Of a stretch of DNA of 64,000 nt, positions 11,520 to 24,173 are shown in pieces. Source of the stretch: Phyto melanocephala (lineage: Eukaryota > Arthropoda > Insecta > Diptera > Rhinophoridae); NCBI GenBank assembly GCA_941918925.1, contig OW799237.1:17589201-17653200 (forward strand), in the 5' to 3' direction. The number at the start of each line of letters is the position of its first letter. Position 1 is the stretch's first letter. Under the pieces are notes generated by a model. That model saw nothing but the letters and a program-made list of their open reading frames with translations, was not told where the DNA came from and did not search any database. The translations under genes were made by a program, and so were the position numbers.

Positions 11520-12058
11520 CTAGCAAGCCCGGCGCGCATTGCTACGCCCCTTAATGAATAAAAATGCATTCTGAATTTTAATTGAATATCAAGTGCAAGA
11601 AGCTAAAAATTATAACTTTATTTTTAAAGGCGTGGCACTGCCCACTTTTATAATCACGAAACTGTATACTCATGACAGCTCAATATGTGTGTTCAAAGTT
11701 TCAGAAAAATCGGTAAAGTTCAAGTAGCTGAAAATGATAATTTTTTTGTATGGGCGTGACACTGCCCACTTTTCTAATCACGAATAAGTATAGTCGCAAC
11801 AGCTCAATATGTGTGTGCAAAGTTTCAGAAAAACCGGTCCAGTGCAAGTACCTCAAATATATAACTTTTTTTATGGGCGTGGCACTGCCCACTTTCCTAA
11901 TCAGGAAATTGTATAATCATGACAGTTCAATATGTGTGCAAAGTTTCAGAAAAATCGGTCCAGTGCAAGTACCTCAAATATATAATTTTATATGGGCGTG
12001 GCACTGCCCACTTTCCTAATCATGAAATTGTATAATCATGGGAGTTCAATATGTGTGT
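11520..12058. repeat. Helitron-like tandem array (~120-bp units), truncated
   Basis: It begins CTAGCAAGCCCGGCGCGCAT, nearly the same start as the larger element at 45093, then holds four units with 'GGGCGTGGCACTGCCCAC' (the first and second each altered by a base or two) at about 11629, 11752, 11875 and 11994, spaced 119-123 bases. Each unit continues with 'GTGTGCAAAGTTTCAGAAAA' and 'CGGTCCAGTGCAAGTACCTC' (variants). The TATA/GA end seen at 45958 is missing, so this copy is truncated. The array is noncoding; open frames through it on both strands are artefacts of the repeat. Confidence 0.8.
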
Positions 12059-13961
12059 CCCAAAGATCAAAGATTTCTGCCAACAGCTGATGTCAGGTGA
12101 CTTATCAGGACAAATTAGAGCAGGACCTAATTGAAATGTTGTAAGATGACTTAGCCCATGTATTTTACGGAAGTAATGTGTTGATGCTAACACACGACAT
12201 GAACGTCTTTAACATACAACAAGTCAGATGTAAAAAACTTACCATGTATTAGCTGCTTTATATGCAATTGGATATTTAGATCCGCAAAGTAAAGAGACTT
12301 TCTAACAACACCTTATAAAATAATACCTTTTGATGAATTCGAAATCTGGCAAAATGTCAAAAATCATACGAGTGAATTGTTATAAGGACTATTTATTTAT
12401 AAGAATTACAAATTAAGTCCTTTTAAACCTTTTCCAAACTTTTTAATTTAATATTGTATTTAGTATCATTGAGTACCTAACAGAAGTATTAAATATTGTT
12501 TCGAGTCGAGTGACACTAATCTGTAGTGTAAATGTCATTTTTCCCACACCTTATATAACACTTTAAAATAGTTTAGAAAATTTAAATAAAATCTTACACT
12601 TTTTGACACAGTTTTGTAATTAAATTAACAAATGAATTAATTTTTATTTTATTGCTCAATAGCCAAACCACAAAAACAAAAAAAAAAATTTTTTCAAAAA
12701 CAAACAACCAAAAATATATTGTTAAACTAATTTCAAATAAATTTAATAATTTTCTGGTTAACCATAAATATATAAAATTTATTTGGGTTTTTATATAAAT
12801 TATATATATTTGAATGTCAAAAAAATATATTTTAATTAATATTTCATTCAAATTTCGAGATATTGTTTTATTTTTTTTTGTCAATTTTAAGTGTTTTAAA
12901 TTCACTGAGCTTTTGTATGCGAGGCCAAAGAAAATTCAACAAGCTTTAAGCTCTATGTAATTATACTTCTCAATGTATATATACAAAGAAAATTCGACAT
13001 ATGTATGTTTTTGTAAGCGATGTATGTACATAAGGCAAATCTTACAAAATTATGTCTTACAATGAAATACAACTTAAAATGCCATATTTCATAATTATAT
13101 TAAAATAAAACAAAAAATATTGTCAACACTTTACACAAAATTTTAAATCGGAAACAAGTATGGCACATGTAAATAACTATAGTTTTTTAATTGAATTGTT
13201 ATTTCTTTACAATAAATGTGTTGTTGTTTGAAATTAAAACAGAGTATGTAAATGTATTATTAGCTTTACAAAATAAAGCTAATGAGCAACAAGAAACAAC
13301 ATTCATGCATTTGTTAAGCAATTATGACCATATGCATAATCAATATTTTAATTTATTAACAGTTTATAAAACGCATTTCAAATGAAAATTTAGTTCAATA
13401 AAACTTGAATGAACTTAAAAAAAAATTATTTTAAAAATGGGGTCAAAGTTTTTTTTTAATATGTCAGAATAAGCTAAAATATTTTTAAACAATTTTAAAA
13501 TATTTATTTTGCAGGGGTTCAACTGATGCTGAAGTTATTAAATATGGTTGAAAATACTTATGATTTTATTATAAGCGTGTTTAAATGAATATATTAATAT
13601 GAACATATGCATATTGGGTGAAAAGAAGCCGATTTTTCATAAGATAAATTCCTTTTTCATGAAATTTTTAAACTATTTTGCATGACTTTATAACTGATTA
13701 TTTCGCGTTTATGCTGTTATTTATAATAAATTCTTTTTTCTATTGATTAAGTAGAAAATGTTATTCTCTTTACAATACTTCCAAAGTTTCTTGCTCGGTA
13801 CTTTATTAGACTTTAGGATGACCAGTGAGTTTTTGTCTATTATACTAATAATAACTACCTAAACCCGAACCACTTGTCTGGTCGCTAAAACTTTTTATAT
13901 TATACCAAGGCGAATTTATTTATCAGGTGGTGGTAATTTTACAACAAATACAACATTAAAA
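12059..13961. other. AT-rich intergenic DNA
   Basis: No recognisable gene or repeat. Open frames at 12594-12905 (minus) and 13191-13385 (plus) are biased to Ile/Phe/Asn/Lys as expected from base composition and show no motif. Confidence 0.4.
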
Positions 13962-16075
13962 CAAGTAAGAGCACTATATTCGAATCTTTTACATCCACTA
14001 CCAATTTTGTGTACATTTAAAGCACAATATTTATTATTTTGTTAATCGCTAATGAATAATCTCTTTATAATAAAATATGTATCACTTCCTTTGTAGAGGG
14101 TGGTTAAATTTTAAGGGCCAATGTTGAAAATGAACTACACCTAGTCTTTAAATTTGTTTTCTGCATTTCATTTGACATTTCCCAATCTCAAACTTACTTA
14201 ATTTGATCCGTGGAAAAATATGCAAATGAGCAACGCGTTAAAGTTATTCAGGTTTCTTATTAAAATGGGCGTTTAAATCAAAATGCATTTTGTGCACTTC
14301 GTAATTCTTTTGATTACCATAATCGTTCAAATTCGTCCACAATCGGGAGAATTATAAAAAATATTTAAATTTCTGCAAAACAGGTCTGTATAAAATGTTA
14401 GAAAATCTGTGAATGCCTTCTTAGTTCGTTGAATGGGAACCATTGCTGTTTTTTGCGATAGTCTGGCAAAAGAGCAGCTAACCTCGACTCATCATCGTGC
14501 CCAACAATTGAGCATCAACATTGTCATTAAAAATTTGGACCATCAGATAGAGGAGTGGCGCCAAGGACGGGGGGGACCCTTTGGCCGATATTTTGTTAAA
14601 TACATAATTGAAACATACAAATATTATCATTATAAAAACAAATGATATTAATTTCCTAAATAATTTGTGTTGTATTTAAAATCAACATCGGCCCTTAAAA
14701 TTTAACCATCCTTAATAACTTCGATATGATAGTAAAATTTTTTTGTAAATTTAGTCTTATAGTGAAAGTGGGCGTTAAGGTAGGTGTATCAATAAAGTTT
14801 CTGTTAATAAATACAACTAAGATATTTCAATATAGTCCTTTATTTTTCCAAAAACTTTGCCAATACAGAAATTACATGAATTTAAGATAAACCGTTATAT
14901 GGGAGGAAGGCGTTAAAGTAGGCGTGTCACCTTAACTTTTTGGTACAACAATTACATTGATTAGAAAAATATATGTAGCAAATTTCATCATCGTACCTCT
15001 AATTTTTTCGGTTTTATGAGCTTTTAAATTTCATTAACGGTAGATAACGTGAAAAGTGGTCGTTGTAGTAGGCGTGTCAAAGTTATTTTTACGAATGAGT
15101 ACAACTTAGATGTTTCAATATAGTCCTTTATTATTCCAAAATCTTTATTAATAGAGAAATTATATGAATTTAAGGTAAAACGTTATATGGGAGGTGGGCG
15201 TAAAAGTGGACGTGGCACCTTAGTTTTTTGTCGCAGTAATAAAATTGACAAGAAGGATATACGTAGCAAATTTCATCATCATACCTATAATTTTGTCGGT
15301 TTTATGAGCTTTTAAATTTCATTAACGGTAGATAACGTGAAAAGTGGGCGTTGTAGTAGGCGTGTCAAAGTTGTTTTTGCTAATGAGTACAACTTAGATG
15401 TTTCAATATAGTCCTTTATTATTCCAAAATCTTTGTTAATAAAGAAATTATATGAATTTTAGTTAAAACGTTATATGGAAGGTGGGCGTAAAAGTGGGCG
15501 TGGCACATTGATTTTCCTTTACAAAAAAGCCTCTCACCAAAAATCAAAGTGTGCAAAACTTCAGAGTCGTAATTCTAATTTTGTCCGTTTTATTAGGTTT
15601 AAAATTTTAAATATACTGAAAAATACACTGCGCGGTATAAATTTTCGTACATTTTTATCTATTACTCCTTTACTAATGCATAGATGTAAGCAATTTTTGG
15701 GGAGAGATATTGTTTTGAGTCGAGAAATATATATTCGAAGTTTCATGACTGTACGTTAATGCGTTTGGACACAATTGCATTTTAATCGATGTTCGAAGGA
15801 CACGGTTTTTTCGACCTACTATTGCTTTACGAGCTATAACTCTCTTCCTAATATTCCGATTTAGCCCATTTTTAATACCAAACAAAACTTGTCTATAAGA
15901 AAGATTCTGGCAAAATTTGAGCCCTCTAGCTTCGGTGCGACCTCTATCGTGCTTTCAAATCCTGATTCAGAATATATATACTTTATGAGGTCTAAAATGG
16001 ATATTTCGATGTGTTACAACCGGAATGACAAAATGAATATACCCCCACCATTTTTTTGGTGGCGGGTATAAAAAA
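13962..16075 (+). mobile_element. DINE-1-like element (family A) with two 288-bp tandem units
   Basis: It begins CAAGTAAGAGCACTATATTC and ends TTTGGTGGCGGGTATAAAAA. The stem-loop has partly collapsed, with the left half deleted to 'ATTCGAATC'. A mariner derivative sits at 14096-14713. The 'gataacgtgaaaagtggKcgttgtagtaggcgtg' module recurs 288 bases apart (start of 'gtgaaaag' at 15049 and 15337). Near the end the GACGGACA microsatellite and its flank are deleted: 'cgtgctttcaaatcctgattcag' joins directly where the 32690 copy has about 60 extra bases. No protein is encoded. Confidence 0.85.
14096..14713 (+). mobile_element. Tc1/mariner deletion derivative nested in family A element
   Basis: The left TIR is GAGGGTGGTTAAATTTTAAG and the right end TTAAAATTTAACCATCCTT; the left flank is TA. 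The 70-codon open frame at 14433-14645 reads as the transposase N-terminal 'IAVFCDSLAKEQLTSTHHRA' region fused to a C-terminal tail (EEWRQGRGGPFGRYF), where mariner-type proteins end in an RGGH-like motif. The DDE catalytic middle is deleted, so it cannot be autonomous. This copy preserves the empty site for the MITE that interrupts its sister at 5279. Confidence 0.75.
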
Positions 16076-19000
16076 CGTTTTGACACCCGTTTTGTGAAAT
16101 TCTAACACTTTTCTATAACTTTACAGTTTACAGCATAAGATTTTGTCTTCTAAAAATAACTTGTAAAAAAGAGACACGACATTAACATACAAAAGACTTT
16201 CTTAATTGTTTTATCACATTTTTTAAATCAGCCTAAAGAAGAGTGAGAAAAAAACTATGTATTCATAATGTGGTAGCAACTAGAAAATTTATGCCAAGAA
16301 AATGGTCTAACATTTAGTTTATCAGACCCAACATTTCTAATGAAGTAAATAAATGTTAAACTAAGCAACAAATATGTAGTACAATAGACAATAAATAGTA
16401 AAACTATAAACAAAAATTATAATAAAAACAAACATGAAATAAACATTGGCAAAATGTCACTTAACTGTCACGCAGCAGTAGCTGTCAATAGTCATTTGTC
16501 ATTTTTAATGACAATACAAAACCAACTAAAAAGAAAATACTAACTCAAACATTTCCGCTACATAAGACGACTGAATCTTAGAAAGATATAAAGATAGTCT
16601 TGGAATAAAGAAGAAATTAAAAAATGTGGAAAAACATACTATTTAGTACAAGTACTAAATTCCTTTGTTATTTCTTAAGTTGGCAAAAACAAAGGAGAAA
16701 AAAATTCACACTTTTTTGTCAGCTAAATACTTGGCAGAATAAATTTACATTTATTAGAAATAAAATGAAGATTAACTTCTCTAGCGAAAAACTTTTAAAA
16801 ACACATTAATTGCTTTATAAAACAAATGCATAAAACATTATTTATTTTACAAGTTAAAAGGCTTTTTAAAGACATCGTTAAATTCTTTGTCGTTTAATGC
16901 TTGCAAAATGTTTTTAATATTCCTTGTTATAGAAAAATTGTGAATTTGGTCTGGGAAAATTTGTATTTAATTTAATTATTTTCCTCTGTGTGCTTGAGAA
17001 CTTCCTGTTGTCTTTTGTTTATTAAAAGAAAAAATTCTTGGCTGTTTTTTTTCTAGAACATTTTGTAGCGTGACCAGTACTTTAGGAAATCGCTTGTAGC
17101 CATGAATAGTCAGTTAAAGACATATTATTATTATTTTTTATTTTTTTGCATAAGATCAGGCAACAGGTTCAAGAGTAGATATAATTTACATAATGATGTT
17201 TGTCGGTTAGTTTTTGCGGCATTAAGACAGAGTAGTGCCGTATGTTATGTTTTAGGGCGACCAGTTGATTTAGAAATTTTTGGAGTTTGAAGCATTTTTG
17301 TAAAAAAAAATGTTAAGAAAAAATTAAAAATTTATATAAAAAATCAGTTTTGTTTTACAGTTCTTTGTTTTAGTACTGGCAATTCTACTGCTTCTCATTG
17401 ATCAATAGTAGTACCTACAGTGATGCATTCTTAAACAGAGTTGTATTTAAGGTGTTTAATTTTTGCTTTAATTTAATTTCCCAAAGTATCGAATAACTTC
17501 TTAAGAGTATTGAAAACTCAAAAAAGGAAGAATTTAACGATACTTAGTACCCAATTACTCAGGTAATCAATACTTCAATAGCACTCTATTACAGTTCTCA
17601 GTTTGGTTAGATATTCTATCATGAATAGGTAGCACATTTTGGAGATAACAGATTGTGCACGATTTAATTCGGAAATGTTAGAGAAATTAATATTCTATTT
17701 AGTGCTGATGCTCACTTTTTTCGTTCGGTAGGTATATTAACCAGCTAAATTAATTGTTACACATTTGGAACTAGAAAACTCTTTTAGATTCTGTTGATGG
17801 CATGGTAGATTCAATGGTCATTATTTCTATTTAGATTAAACAATTACAATTTAAATTTTAAGTCTTAAAAGAATTTATATATGTATGTATGTATATCTAC
17901 ACTATAAGTTGAATGCTATAATTACAGAATATCCTAGCAAACGTTAGTTTTATCCGGCTACTAGCCGAGTGGAATGCATTTTCGATACGAGCTACAGTTT
18001 CATCATTAGCAATCTTTTGATCAGTACTATAAAAGTTGTCTGTAAATATCAACTATTTGACTCAGAATTTTATTGAAAATTGAAACATAGAATTATTTGT
18101 TATAACTGATTTCATGCCTTTCATATATTATTAAGTTAGTGCGAAATTTACCAAAACTTGTTTTTCCTGTATTATTTTTGCATGTCATTTTCACAAATTG
18201 AATGTTTGCCTATAGCTAAAGATGACGCTAAAGCAATTTTCCAAGTCAGATGTTTATTAACAAGATGTTAGTTGTTGAACAATATTTGTATTTTACAGCA
18301 AGCCATTTATTTTACATACACCATTTTTGTTAAATTTTTTATATGTACTAGTATTACATTTGAACTTCTTTTTATATTAATTTGAATTAAATTAATATTT
18401 AGGGTATAGTTTAATTTGAACTTAGACTTAAATCTCTTAAGGCTTGAGTTCATTTTTAAAATGTTCATTTTGTTTTTATTAAAATATTACAAATAACACT
18501 TTCTTTCAAGACACCCTCCTTCAAAATTTATGACAATCACCATCGTGTTACTTTTGTTAAGTTCTCAGGAAAATGCACCTACATGAAAAGGAAATTATAC
18601 TTCAAAGGCACTGAAACGTAAAGATACAAGTGATACTAGTACTTGTAGCTTGTAAAATAATGTAAAACACACAGACACACAATGGTCAGGTTCTTAAATA
18701 ATAAATTTTCATTATGCAAAAAAAAAACATACACAGACGGTTACTTGAAATTAAAATCAAATTTATAACATGAAAAGAAAGAAAAATTAAAATTGAATAA
18801 AAACTTAAACATGAGAAGGTTTAATAAGCTCAAAGGGTGATTAAATTATTTGCTGGGTTACAAGCAAGAAATTATAAAACAAAAAATTTTGCTAATTTGC
18901 TATTAAAACAATTGTAATTATTTTGAATAAAAATATTTGAACTTTTGATAGAATAAAAATAATCAGCTCAAAAGCAAACTATTTAAAATAAAAATAATTC

Positions 19001-19214
19001 AATAAAATAACCAACAATTTTTATATATAAAGTAAACTGAAAATTTAATACACACTAGAATAAATTAATATAAAATAAAACCTTATATCGGTTGATTGTA
19101 ATCAAAAGCATTGAATGTTCAAAATGGAACTGTAGTCAATAGAGATTAAGTTTAGTCGAATGCACCTTAATCGTGACATTTTGTTAGCCATTTTATCTAA
19201 TTGAATAAAATGTT
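16076..19214. other. AT-rich intergenic DNA, no gene recognised
   Basis: About 3.1 kb with only short, compositionally biased open frames (16624-16809 and 17102-17290). I recognise no domain, RNA gene or repeat terminus. A promoter or long noncoding exon could be missed by eye. Confidence 0.4.
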
Positions 19215-19840
19215 TTTATACCCTTCACACAGTGAAAAAGGGTATATATAAGTTTGTCATTCCGTGTGAAATTTCTACAATTTTCATTTCCGACCCCATA
19301 AAGTATATATTTTCTGAAAGCTTATGAATAGGGGAGTCCATTAAGCTCTGTCAGTCTGTCCGTCTGGCCGTCTGTCCGTGTGTATGTTGAAATCAACTTT
19401 TTGAAGCCCCCGACATCGCTTGGACCCGGGTGAGGTATTAAAGTATCAGAAATATTCGGAAGTAGATCGGTATTGAATTTTTTTTAATTTTTTTTTTATA
19501 TTTTTTTTTTATACATTTTTTTTAATTTTTTTTAATTTTTGTTTGTTTTATATTTATTATATATATTTTAATTATTTTTAATAATTTTTTTTTTAATTTT
19601 TTTTTTTAATTTTTTTTAAAATTTTTTTTTTTTTTAATTTTTTTTTTATTTGTTCTGTTAACATACATACGTAAAGTTATAATTTTAAAATGGGTTGTTT
19701 TTATATATGTATGTATGTTTTTTATATGAATGTACGTATTTCATATGGGATGAATGGTGATACAAACTACTGTTATTGCATGACTACACGTTGTGAAGGG
19801 TATATAAGATTCGGCACGGCCGAATATAGCGCTCTTACTT
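19215..19840 (-). mobile_element. DINE-1-like element (family B)
   Basis: It matches the 10280 copy in order: TATACCCTTCACACAGTGAA, the 'gtttgtcattccgtgtgaaatttctac' block, the GTCY run (about 19350-19378), 'gttgaaatcaactttttgaagcccc', a T-rich homopolymer block (19477-19650), then GATTCGGCACGGCCGAATA and TAGCGCTCTTACTT. The block equivalent to the repeated open frame is deleted here, so this copy is shorter. Confidence 0.85.
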
Positions 19841-20291
19841 TTTTGTGTTTGTCTTGACTCAATCCCGTTTAGTTCACAAAATCAAAAATTCAACGCAATA
19901 TACTATATTAACACTTAATACGAATGTAAGATTGTATAAAAGGGCGAAACACAAGAACAACCGAGCAGCACACTGCTATTATGCTTTACAACATTTTGTT
20001 ACAAATTTTATAAAACATTTTTTTCGAAATAGCATTTTCTTATTTTTAGCACTTAAAAGCATATTTCAAATAGTTCAACTTTCACAATAAATAAGAAAAA
20101 TAATTCTAAGGCCAAAACAGAAATTTGTCAGCTGACAGTTTTAAAGAAATAAGCGGTGCTAAATTTTAAATTATAATTAACACAATAAGAAGTTTTTACA
20201 GTCACATAAATAAAAAAACGCATGTTAAAAATAATCTTTACATGATCCAACGAAATGTGGAGTTTCGTGAAATCAGCTTATTGGGAATTTT
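19841..20291. other. AT-rich spacer
   Basis: The open frame at 19845-20090 starts right at the repeat junction and has no motif. Nothing else is recognised. Confidence 0.35.
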
Positions 20292-20690
20292 TTACCGCAA
20301 TTCTGTCATAGCAGGCGTGTCTATATGACAAGTTGTCCCATCTTGTTCAAGCCGCACAGAGTTGAAAGGGATTTCCTTTCGCCGTAGTTCTGGAAAGATA
20401 AACTCTTTCAACATCTGTAAGTAACGGTCTCCATTGACCGTAACAGTAAGACCGTTTTCTTCGAAAATGTAAGACCCGACAATGAACCTTGATGAAACTG
20501 CATAGCACACTGTGACGCAAAGTGGATGCAATTGCATCTCATAAAGTATCTAAGAGTTAGTTTAACTCAATATTCGACAATTTTGCTTTTTAACATTGCC
20601 TATTAAATCAAAATGTGCCTCGTCAAGCATAAAAATGTTTTCAGCCTCTGCCATCCAAATTCATCAAAATTTAATATCTTAGTTCTTGTT
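20292..20690 (-). pseudogene. Mariner-family transposase relic
   Basis: Translated on the minus strand, bases near 20590-20660 read like 'ENIFMLDEAHFDLIGNV' followed by a KQNCRI motif, the region of the first catalytic Asp in mariner-type transposases. After a frame break, 20292-20537 continues with a G-Y-F-E block, TVTVNGDRYLQMLKEFIFPE and LEQDGTTCHIDTPAM, which holds the second catalytic Asp. The N-terminal HTH and the third Asp region (PRSPDLTPLD-type) are absent. It is a fragment inactivated by truncation and frameshift; I see no TIRs. Confidence 0.8.
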
Positions 20691-21490
20691 TCATTATCCC
20701 AATTCTCTATTATCGTTAAATCAAAAGATCAATCTATAAAATAACAGGTTGGAACAGGTTGGTTACACAGAAAAAAACTATTACGTTTTTTTTTTTTATA
20801 ACAGCTTCGCCACCCTGTATATCGGCGTAATAAAAGCGGCTGAAACGACAAATCTTAGCATTCCTATCAACAACAAATTGATTGATATTAAATTAGTTAT
20901 AATTATTTTATTTTTTTAATATAAAAACAAATTTATTGAACTCACTTTTCATATAAGAACTTTATGGATTTAAAAACTATTTATTGATTTCGGGCTGGAG
21001 TTAAATAATTTTCTATGAATAATCATTTGAAAACAGTAGTTAAGGCAAAAGAAGGCCAAACTAAATACTAACCATACATTTTATACCTATATCCATTTAA
21101 ATATATCGTCTAAATTTCTTGATCTTTATATAATATAATATATAATGTATATAATTTTTATTTAAGCTTGAAATCACTTTTTTGTTTTTTATTTTTATAA
21201 AACACTGTTTATTAATGACCACTATTTCGCTACCAAACAATGGGTAGCGTTTTCAGGGTAAATACATATGTATAGAAATTATTACAACAAAAAACAAATT
21301 CAAAACAATTACAAAATTTTTGTTTTTCTGTGTGACTATGTTATATAAGTGTGAATATGTTATAAATTTAGACGAAATCAAAAAAAAAATTAAAATAGTC
21401 CAAATTATCCATCACTTTCAAGTTATTAGCTAAGTATACCAATATTAAACTCATTCCTTATATGACTTCTTAGCCACAAATCAGTTATCC
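20691..21490. other. AT-rich spacer with a dispersed 150-bp repeat
   Basis: Bases about 20857-21010 resemble 23808-23960; both contain 'AGCATTCCYATCAACAACAA' then 'ATTGATTGATATT' and end 'GATTTYGGGCTSGAGTTAAA'. The two copies bracket the tRNA pair and the first hAT-like element. No gene is seen. Confidence 0.5.
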
Positions 21491-21562
21491 TCCCATATGG
21501 TCTAGTGGCTAGGATATCTGGCTTTCACCCAGAAGGCCCGGGTTCGATTCCCGGTATGGGAA
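21491..21562 (+). tRNA. tRNA-Glu-TTC: tRNA-Glu (anticodon TTC)
   Basis: This 72-nt cloverleaf has acceptor stem TCCCATA/TATGGGA, A box TGGTCTAGTGGCTAGG, anticodon stem-loop CTGGCTTTCACCCAG with TTC, and B box GGTTCGATTCC. Discriminator A. A T7 terminator follows at 21564-21570. It decodes GAA. It is intact, and a tRNA-Asp lies 86 bp downstream on the same strand; with separate terminators the two are probably transcribed independently. Confidence 0.97.
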
Positions 21563-21648
21563 ATTTTTTTATTGTATTTTCCAGATAGTTCTTCTAGATT
21601 AAGTTATGTTGTCATATATATACAGTATATTCACAACTCAAACCAACA

Positions 21649-21720
21649 TCCTCGATAGTATAGTGGTCAGTATCCCCGCCTGTCACGCGGGAGACCGGGG
21701 TTCAATTCCCCGTCGGGGAG
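21649..21720 (+). tRNA. tRNA-Asp-GTC: tRNA-Asp (anticodon GTC)
   Basis: This 72-nt cloverleaf has acceptor stem TCCTCGA/TCGGGGA (one G-U pair), A box TAGTATAGTGGTCAGT, anticodon stem-loop CCCGCCTGTCACGCGGG with GTC, and B box GGTTCAATTCC. Discriminator G. A T7 tract at about 21726-21732 terminates it. It decodes GAC/GAT. It is intact and probably functional, paired with the tRNA-Glu just upstream. Confidence 0.97.
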
Positions 21721-21732
21721 ACGAATTTTTTT

Positions 21733-22523
21733 AAATTGTGATTAATAATTTATTTTCTAAAAACTTTTTTAATATTTTACTTACATTATTTCTTTTGCAT
21801 TTTATTGTAATTATTTTTAAAAGTGTTTCCTTTGTATTTACCAAACTAACAAAAAACAGTAGCGCTGTAATCAATTTACAACACTGTAATTAAGACAAAC
21901 AATTATTTATATATTTTATTCATATAGACTGAATGAACTAGCATCTAAGGCAACAGCAGAGATTCACAAACTTGCTTGTTAAAGGCCTAATAATTTTATA
22001 CATAATCTAACTTAACCTACTGTCAAAACTCACTAAGAAGTTAAATTTTCTGTATAGATACTTATGTATGTAAACAACACACAAACAGCATTTTCTGTAA
22101 GGAAATTGCTGCAAGTTTCGCTCTTTGCTTAGGGAAATAACATTTTACTAGACCTTAACAAAAAATTTTGTTACGTACATTATGGTTTAACACAATTGAT
22201 TATCCGCACTCGCAAATTTGCTTATGCCAGCTTATACACAATATAGTTAAGGCTTAAGATTTTTAATCAAATTATCAGCTGCCAAGTAAATAAAGTCTCA
22301 ACTAACTGACATAAAAATTCAGTTGAAAAAACACAAATAGTGTGTGGTGAAAATTTGAAGATCTCTGCTTTGTGTAACCAACCACCTTTTTGCCGACAAT
22401 CAAGAGATTTGTTGTAGCAACTGGTTGTTGTTATTTCTTATTTAATGAATGTTTTTCAATGCCACCTTCACTGCCTTTAGCTGTCACTACTCAATTAATC
22501 ATGCATTTTTTCTTCTACTGCTA
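21733..22523. other. AT-rich intergenic DNA
   Basis: No gene is recognised. The open frame at 22390-22596 runs into the hAT-like element and is judged fortuitous. Confidence 0.4.
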
Positions 22524-22531
22524 CTCGTACA

Positions 22532-23582
22532 CAGGGGTGCCAGATGATTTGGATAAAAAATCGGCACTTATATTTAAAAAAAATCCGCAAACTTAAAATT
22601 ATCATTTTAAAAACAACAAAACAATTTTGTATGATCCAAAAATAACAAAACTGCACAATCTAGCATTTACTAAGTTAAAAAGCATATTAACTTACTAATG
22701 TTAAAAGCATATAAAATTGTATAAAAGTCAACAAAATCAATAATTTTGCAAATAAATTGTAGTTAATTCGAAAGATATGTATATTTTGTAATTTTCGGTA
22801 AATTGTTTTTACAATTTACAAAAAAAATTTAACTTTTTTGCAAAAAAAAAAATACTTTAGAGAATAAAATTGTATTTTGCATTTGAATTTGGCACGGAAT
22901 ATCGAAATTACGATATGTTTATTTAATTTGACTAAAAATTATTTACACATTAGTAAAAGAATCTGGAAGGACCATCATTTGTTGTACAAACTTTTACAGC
23001 TCTGTAAATGCACCTTTAGAAGCCCGATTGTTAATCAGAAATTTTGTGCCAAAAAATTGGCGAATTTTCTTTATTTTAAAACTTTCTTTAAAAATTAAAA
23101 ATTTTAATTCAAAATAAAGTGTAAAATAATTCTTAGACAACGTCGATAAAAAAGTTAATGTTTTTTTCGTGATTTTGTTAGTGTTAATCATATTTATAAG
23201 ACTTATGTTCTCTTTTACTTTTTATTAGTTGATATGCAAAATTTGTTTAGAATTAATACAATTACTAACAATTTTGTAAATTTCGTTTTTGTTAAGTTTT
23301 GATTCTAAAATTAACTCTTTAGCCCAAATACACCTCCTCAAATCTTAAAATATTCTTTGTGATCATAGAATTATGCAAACACTGCAGTGTTTAAATATAA
23401 AAAACTTTTAATTAGATGCACTTATTCACAGTTGTATATTTTGAATATAAAACGTATTTCAATGCTGCCCAAATTACTAAATTATACTAAAACAAAGTAA
23501 CAATGTCTGTCGAAAAATCGTCATTTTTGAAGCAAAAATCGGCATATCATTTTGATAATTTTAGGCAAATATGGCAGGCCTG
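22532..23582. mobile_element. Non-autonomous hAT-like element, perfect 8-bp TSD
   Basis: The left tip is CAGGGGTGCCAGATGATTT and the right tip, read inward, CAGGCCTGCCATATTTGCC; both are followed inward by an ATCGGCA or GCCGATTTTT block. CTCGTACA flanks both sides (22524-22531 and 23583-23590), a perfect 8-bp target duplication. A CAGGG/CAGGC tip plus an 8-bp duplication is the hAT signature. The interior of about 1 kb is AT-rich with no transposase-like frame, so it depends on an autonomous relative. It has imperfect TIRs but an intact duplication. Confidence 0.85.
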
Positions 23583-23590
23583 CTCGTACA

Positions 23591-24165
23591 TCTTTGCTTT
23601 GCTCTTTATCTGAGATTGAAAGATTAATGGATAAAATGCTAAATAACAGTAATTTTTGAAAAAAATCAAAGAAAAAATATACAATAAAGGTCAAAGACAA
23701 CATTTAATTGAAATATATATATTTTATTATTATAATAAATACGATAGTACCTAGTTACTGAATAAAATAAGCTAGTGAAAAGGTATTATTAGGCTGTGAC
23801 GAATATAAGCATTCCCATCAACAACAAATTGATTGATATTTAATTAGTTGTAATTAATTTATTTTTCTTCAGTATCAAAATAAATTTATTTAACTAATAT
23901 TTTATATAACAATATTGTTTGATTTTGGGCTCGAGTTAAATAGTTTTAATTCTTCTATATGAATAAATTAGATTTTTTAATTGTGATAAGTAATGAAATA
24001 ATAAATTGAAAAACTTACTTTTGTTGTTACTTATACATATTACTTTTATTAGTTTATTCTTTCATTATCACCATCCAAAAATAAAAAAAAAATAAATACA
24101 AATCAATTTTTGTAAACTTTGTCTTTTTAATGGTGTTAGATATTAAACATATAAATACATTAAGA
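23591..24165. other. AT-rich spacer between two hAT-like elements
   Basis: It holds the second copy (about 23808-23960) of the dispersed repeat at 20857-21010. The minus-strand open frame at 23521-23703 overlaps the end of the hAT element and carries no motif. Confidence 0.45.
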
Positions 24166-24173
24166 TACAATAC

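Noticed and set aside
11701..12019. Open frames on both strands through the GGGCGTGGC array
   Set aside because: They are produced by tandem Helitron units of about 120 bp (a multiple of three in places), not by a coding constraint.
17102..17290. 62-codon frame after a CATG start
   Set aside because: Isolated, with no domain, no flanking exons and no conservation evidence available.
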